A stretch of 40,420 nt of DNA, from the IMG/VR virus record IMGVR_UViG_3300027985_000369, positions 1 to 40,420 of that record. The stretch is one strand, 5' to 3'. A model generated the notes under the pieces. It saw nothing but the letters and a program-made list of their open reading frames with translations, was not told the DNA's origin and ran no database searches. Positions 36,988-40,420 of the stretch are shown piece after piece (positions within the stretch are counted from its first letter, which is position 1; every line of letters starts with the position of its first letter). The DNA is from a virus. The translations under genes and the position numbers were made by a program.

Positions 36988-38197
36988 TTCCTACCTCCGA
37001 TGTTCCAATCTTCTGGCCAGCCATTTCAATCGGCACCATCGCGCCTTGGATCAACAATTTGTCGCCACCCGGAAGCGCCGGCCTGTTTTCCTCGGCGCGG
37101 GCTTCGTTCGGCGTGAGAATACCACCTGCAATACCGATGCGGTACGACTCAAACCTGCTCTTTGCATCTGATCGCAGAAGGGCATCGAAGTCAAATTCGA
37201 CCTCGTGCCGGCCAGCATCAACCGGCGTCATCAGGTTCGTACGGATACTTGCTTCGATCTTTTCAAGCAGCGGGCGCAGGGTTAGCTTGTAAAAGCCCTG
37301 CATGATCTGCTCGATGCCGCTTCCCCATGTCGTACTTCCGTTGTTGTCATTGACCATGACCGAAGGTACACCGTACCACCGGCAAATCTCGCTGATCTGG
37401 AATTGGCGCGACGAGAGAAGCTCGATGTCTTGAGGGCTTAAGCTGATCGCGTCGAACTTCATGCCGCCTTCTAGCACGATCAGCCTGTCATCGGTCGTCG
37501 TCGTCAGCGTTGCGAATGACTGGCGAACCTGTTCGCGCTGCGCTGCGTTCAACACTCGATCAATCGAAAGCACGCCGGAAGGCTTCGCTCCGTTGCGGTA
37601 AATCTTCGTTGTGGCGCTCTCGGCGGCCTGAGCGATCCCAAGAGTGTTGCGCTGATAGGCAAGAGGGCTCATGCCGACAGTGCCGCTTCCCATCAGCTTA
37701 AGATGCCAGATATTTTCCGCAGCAATGACGCTTACCCCGGCGTCGTTTGTGTAGTTATATACGAGCGTTCCGTCAGAAAGCAGCATCGGCTCAACCTGGC
37801 TCGACATTATCGGCAGCAGCGAATTGATGCGGCCACCAGCCCTTCCGATGACGCAATAAGCGTTCCCATGCGTGACAAGATTTAGCAGCACCGTCTCGAA
37901 AAACTCGATCTTGTTTTGCCAGCGATTTACCTTGCCGGAAAACAGCAAGGTAAGAGGATGGTTTTCCGCAACCTCTCTGCCGTCTTCTGTCTTTCGGTAG
38001 ATCGCAAGTGGCAGGCTTGATACCGTCTCTGCAAGCAATTTCACGCACGCCCACACGGCAGACAACTGCATCGCAGTGTCGAACGTTACCGGCGCAGCTG
38101 CTTCCTCGGTATATCCCATCGGCGTCGAGTACTGAACGCCGATTGCTCGACGAAGACCGCCGAGAATCCAGTTTCCAATCGGTGTGAATATGCTCAT
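36962..38197 (-). CDS. Portal protein (HK97 type)
   Basis: A 411-residue portal with the HK97-type order: SAVWACVKLLAETVSSLPLA, HPLTLLFSGKVNRWQ, LVTHGNAYCVIGR, GMSPLAYQRNTLGIAQ, EICRWYGVPSVMVND and LTPNEARAEENRPAL. It forms the ring for DNA entry at one capsid vertex. The ATG overlaps the large terminase stop (ATGA). Confidence 0.95.
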   Translation of the reverse strand: MSIFTPIGNWILGGLRRAIGVQYSTPMGYTEEAAAPVTFDTAMQLSAVWACVKLLAETVSSLPLAIYRKTEDGREVAENHPLTLLFSGKVNRWQNKIEFFETVLLNLVTHGNAYCVIGRAGGRINSLLPIMSSQVEPMLLSDGTLVYNYTNDAGVSVIAAENIWHLKLMGSGTVGMSPLAYQRNTLGIAQAAESATTKIYRNGAKPSGVLSIDRVLNAAQREQVRQSFATLTTTTDDRLIVLEGGMKFDAISLSPQDIELLSSRQFQISEICRWYGVPSVMVNDNNGSTTWGSGIEQIMQGFYKLTLRPLLEKIEASIRTNLMTPVDAGRHEVEFDFDALLRSDAKSRFESYRIGIAGGILTPNEARAEENRPALPGGDKLLIQGAMVPIEMAGQKIGTSEVGNGNETTGI

Positions 38198-39876
38198 GCC
38201 CGCATTGCCAGTGGGTTGAAAATGAATCCGTCGAAGTCTCCCTTCGACGCCGGGTTAAGGCTCATCAGCGTGACAGCGTTAAAAAGCGCCATGAGCGGGT
38301 CAATTTTAGCATTTCCAGACGCCTGTTTCGTGATGATGATCGCGTTACCTCTCGGCTCGACTCGCGCGTTTCCAACACACCAGGCCATCATCGAACTTCC
38401 GTCATGACTCATCGACGCCTCGGCAAGCTTCCTCTCGGCAGTCTTGATGGCACCAGTCATTCGCCACCCCTGCGATACACCGACGATGATCTCATTCGGA
38501 ACGCCCTCCGCTTCGATTGACTCAACGATCAGCCCAAGGCCAGATGGATCGACGCCGATCTTGTCTAATAGGCCAGCGTTATAGACCATTGCAACGGTTC
38601 GCGCAACCTCTAGCACATCCTGGCCTATATTTTCAACTATAGTCAGGCTTCCTTCTGTCTCGAAATCGTGAAGCCGCGAAGCCTCCTGCTTGTGGCGCTC
38701 AAGCACAGAAGGATGCGCCCACGCATGATGCCACGCGATCCATTCTCCAGACTCGGACGCGCGGCCAAGAACAGACAGGCCAAGCAAGTCATCAAGGCCG
38801 CCGCCGTCGATCCCGATATCGATCACCTCGCAATTCTTCAGCATCCAGTCAAGTGTTACGTGATTCTTTCCGGCTCGCTCCCAGTAATCGGCGCCGGCCC
38901 AGCGATCAGAGCGCAGGACCATTCCTATCTCGACGTTCGCGTGCTTGGCCATGAATCCACGGAAAGATTCTTCACCGGATGCCTTTGCCTTCCTGTATTC
39001 CCTCTCGAGAAATTCCTGATCGACAGAAAACCCGAGATTCGGATTCACCATCGAAAGATTCTTCTCTTCAAGATGCTGCCGAGATTCAACCATCTCTGGA
39101 GGGTGCTCGAAGATCACAGGAACGAAGCGCGGATCGATTATTTTTCCGTCGCGCACGTCGCGGGCGTACTGCAACTTCTGCTTGAACACGCCCGCTGGCT
39201 GGTCGTCTGACTGCGTGGTCAGGTAGATCACGAAACCTTCCGGGCGAGACGCCAGGCCGCCGATTGCCTCGCGCAGCATGTTCTCTGCGTTGGCTTGTTT
39301 TCCAAACAACCATAGCTCATCGACAAGCGTTCCAACCGACTTCTTCCCGCCGACGGTGTTCGAGTCGGCAGCAACAACCTTCAGCGTCGCCTCTGTCTGC
39401 CGGTTGGTGATCGTCCGGACGTGTGTCTGCACTTGCATCAACGCATCAAGGTCTTCGTCGTGGCGCACCATGTCGCGCGCCGGGGTAAAGGCATTCCCGG
39501 CGACTTCAATCGTCGGAGCCAGAACAGTGAATTCAGCCGAGTTCCGCCAATTCAGAATCAGCGCAGTCATCATGACAGCAGCGGCGATTGTGCTCTTGCT
39601 GTTCTTCTTCGGGATTAGAACAAACCATTCCGTGATTAATCGGCGCCCGGTTTCCGCGTCATATGCACCGAAGATAGATGCAGCGAGATCGAAAACCCAA
39701 GGCGCGCAAGACTCGCCGATGGTTGGGCTTCCTGGCGCATCAACAATTTTCAGCTCACGGAAAACAGAAAGACCACGCTCGGCCTCTTCTGGAAAAATCG
39801 GCGGCGGAATGATGCTATTTCCTGATCGTAGGCGGTCCGCCCAATCAGAGCAGGAGGTAGTCCATTCCGGAGTCAC
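38194..39876 (-). CDS. terL: Terminase large subunit
   Basis: A 560-residue packaging motor of the HK97-like Terminase_1 family. The ATPase part has the adapted Walker A LIPKKNSKST at 88-96 and Walker B GTLVDELWLF at 182-191, with a LTTQSDDQPAGVFKQK coupling region. The nuclease half contains IDIGIDGGGLDDLLGL and GVDPSGLGLIV. It cuts and translocates DNA with TerS. The start overlaps the terS stop. Confidence 0.96.
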   Translation of the reverse strand: MTPEWTTSCSDWADRLRSGNSIIPPPIFPEEAERGLSVFRELKIVDAPGSPTIGESCAPWVFDLAASIFGAYDAETGRRLITEWFVLIPKKNSKSTIAAAVMMTALILNWRNSAEFTVLAPTIEVAGNAFTPARDMVRHDEDLDALMQVQTHVRTITNRQTEATLKVVAADSNTVGGKKSVGTLVDELWLFGKQANAENMLREAIGGLASRPEGFVIYLTTQSDDQPAGVFKQKLQYARDVRDGKIIDPRFVPVIFEHPPEMVESRQHLEEKNLSMVNPNLGFSVDQEFLEREYRKAKASGEESFRGFMAKHANVEIGMVLRSDRWAGADYWERAGKNHVTLDWMLKNCEVIDIGIDGGGLDDLLGLSVLGRASESGEWIAWHHAWAHPSVLERHKQEASRLHDFETEGSLTIVENIGQDVLEVARTVAMVYNAGLLDKIGVDPSGLGLIVESIEAEGVPNEIIVGVSQGWRMTGAIKTAERKLAEASMSHDGSSMMAWCVGNARVEPRGNAIIITKQASGNAKIDPLMALFNAVTLMSLNPASKGDFDGFIFNPLAMRA

Positions 39877-40337
39877 TTGGTGTTATTCGCAACGAGACGA
39901 GGCGGCGCAGATTGTGCGAACTTCCCGCCGATCTTAGCGGCAGCTTCCTTGCGCTGCTCCTTCTTTCCGATGGCCGCCGTTGCTCGCAAGTCGGCAGTGA
40001 GCAAAGCCTTTGCCGCGTCAACCCGAAGCCGAAGATCAACCTCGTCATTCTCGACAAGGTTCTCGAGAAAAACGCGATGCGATTGCTTCCCTTCTTCAGC
40101 AGAGCAGCTGATGGACGGCTGCTTCTCTTGCGGCTTCGCTGCAACCGTCTCGCTCTTTAATTCAGTCTTCCGCTTCTCCGGCGTCAGTTTTTTACTCTGG
40201 TCAGGCTTGGCAACAACCTGTTCCGCTGGATCAGGCTTTTCTTCCAGCGAGCACTTCACGCTGACAAGAATCGGCTTTGATCTTGGCCGACCAGCCCCCG
40301 GCCTCTTTCCGCCGCTCCGTCCTTTTACGCCAGCCAT
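39873..40337 (-). CDS. terS: Terminase small subunit
   Basis: A 154-residue protein starting MAGVKGRSGGKRPGAGRPRS, the basic opening typical of many small terminases, followed by a Lys/Pro-rich linker and a helical end VDLRLRVDAAKALLTADLRA. The start at 40337 has AAGGAG seven bases upstream; the GTG frame to 40379 runs into the repeat and lacks a site. It should recognise the packaging site and hand DNA to TerL. Across the junction the HNH gene lies upstream. Confidence 0.9.
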   Translation of the reverse strand: MAGVKGRSGGKRPGAGRPRSKPILVSVKCSLEEKPDPAEQVVAKPDQSKKLTPEKRKTELKSETVAAKPQEKQPSISCSAEEGKQSHRVFLENLVENDEVDLRLRVDAAKALLTADLRATAAIGKKEQRKEAAAKIGGKFAQSAPPRLVANNTK

Positions 40338-40347
40338 GGCGCTACTC

Positions 40348-40420
40348 CTTTTGAATGTTTCACGGGGCAATAGTAGCACCGTTTGAAAAAGTCACTTATT
40401 CAAAAAAATCCACAAACGAG
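40348..40420. repeat. Terminal direct repeat, copy 2 (circle junction)
   Basis: Second copy of the 73-base end repeat, with T at 40392 where copy 1 has G. Its first bases overlap the AAGGAG ribosome-binding site of terS, read on the minus strand. The unit also contains a 6-base inverted pair (TTTGAA ... TTCAAA), but I see no convincing cos or pac signature. Confidence 0.9.

Overview
The window is one complete genome of a tailed double-stranded DNA phage with HK97-type head genes and lambda-like long-tail genes (siphovirus morphology expected). The last 73 bases repeat the first 73 with one mismatch, so the sequence is best read as a circle opened between an HNH nuclease gene and the small terminase gene. 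NinG, Rz/Rz1, a TIGR02594-type endolysin, a YqaJ nuclease, an Api92-like protein and many small genes of the kind found in Burkholderia and Pseudomonas phages point to a beta- or gammaproteobacterial host. The host genus cannot be read from the sequence. No integrase and no CI-type repressor were recognised, so a lytic life cycle, or an unrecognised lysogeny module, is inferred.

Layout. A control region (about 6672-7127) separates two transcription units. Leftwards on the minus strand run a Cro-like regulator, small proteins, a replication initiator, a DnaC-like helicase loader, conserved phage proteins, an adenine methyltransferase, then NinG and HNH (6671 down to 106). Through the circle junction follow terminase, portal, protease, capsid, connectors, tail genes, fibre and lysis genes (40337 down to 18536). 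Rightwards on the plus strand (7128-18534) lie about two dozen mostly small accessory genes, a tRNA-Gly preceded by about 490 bases of structured non-coding sequence, and a recombination pair (putative annealing protein plus YqaJ exonuclease). The two units meet tail to tail at 18534/18536.

The most unusual part is 1072-2780, between the methyltransferase gene and ninG. It is an integron-type gene cassette array: four attC sites with standard 1L-2L-2R-1R geometry, including the extra base in each 2L, and four cassettes. In three cassettes the first seven bases are the exact reverse complement of the 1L box of the cassette's own attC, and in the fourth they match at six of seven. No integron integrase is present, so this is a CALIN (cluster of attC sites lacking an integrase) inside a phage. 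Three cassettes carry small minus-strand genes that follow phage early transcription but run against the attC direction. The fourth carries two plus-strand genes with their own sigma70-like promoter, the only plus-strand genes within the leftward operon.

Other points are a canonical GGGAAAC slippery site for the tail chaperone G-T fusion, a tail fibre with an SGNH-type esterase domain inside an AT-rich segment, a glycosyltransferase/methyltransferase group inserted in the head-tail genes, a 40-residue RdgC amino-terminal fragment, two probable frameshift cases (20075-20267 and 34410-35051), and terminators inside the late operon.
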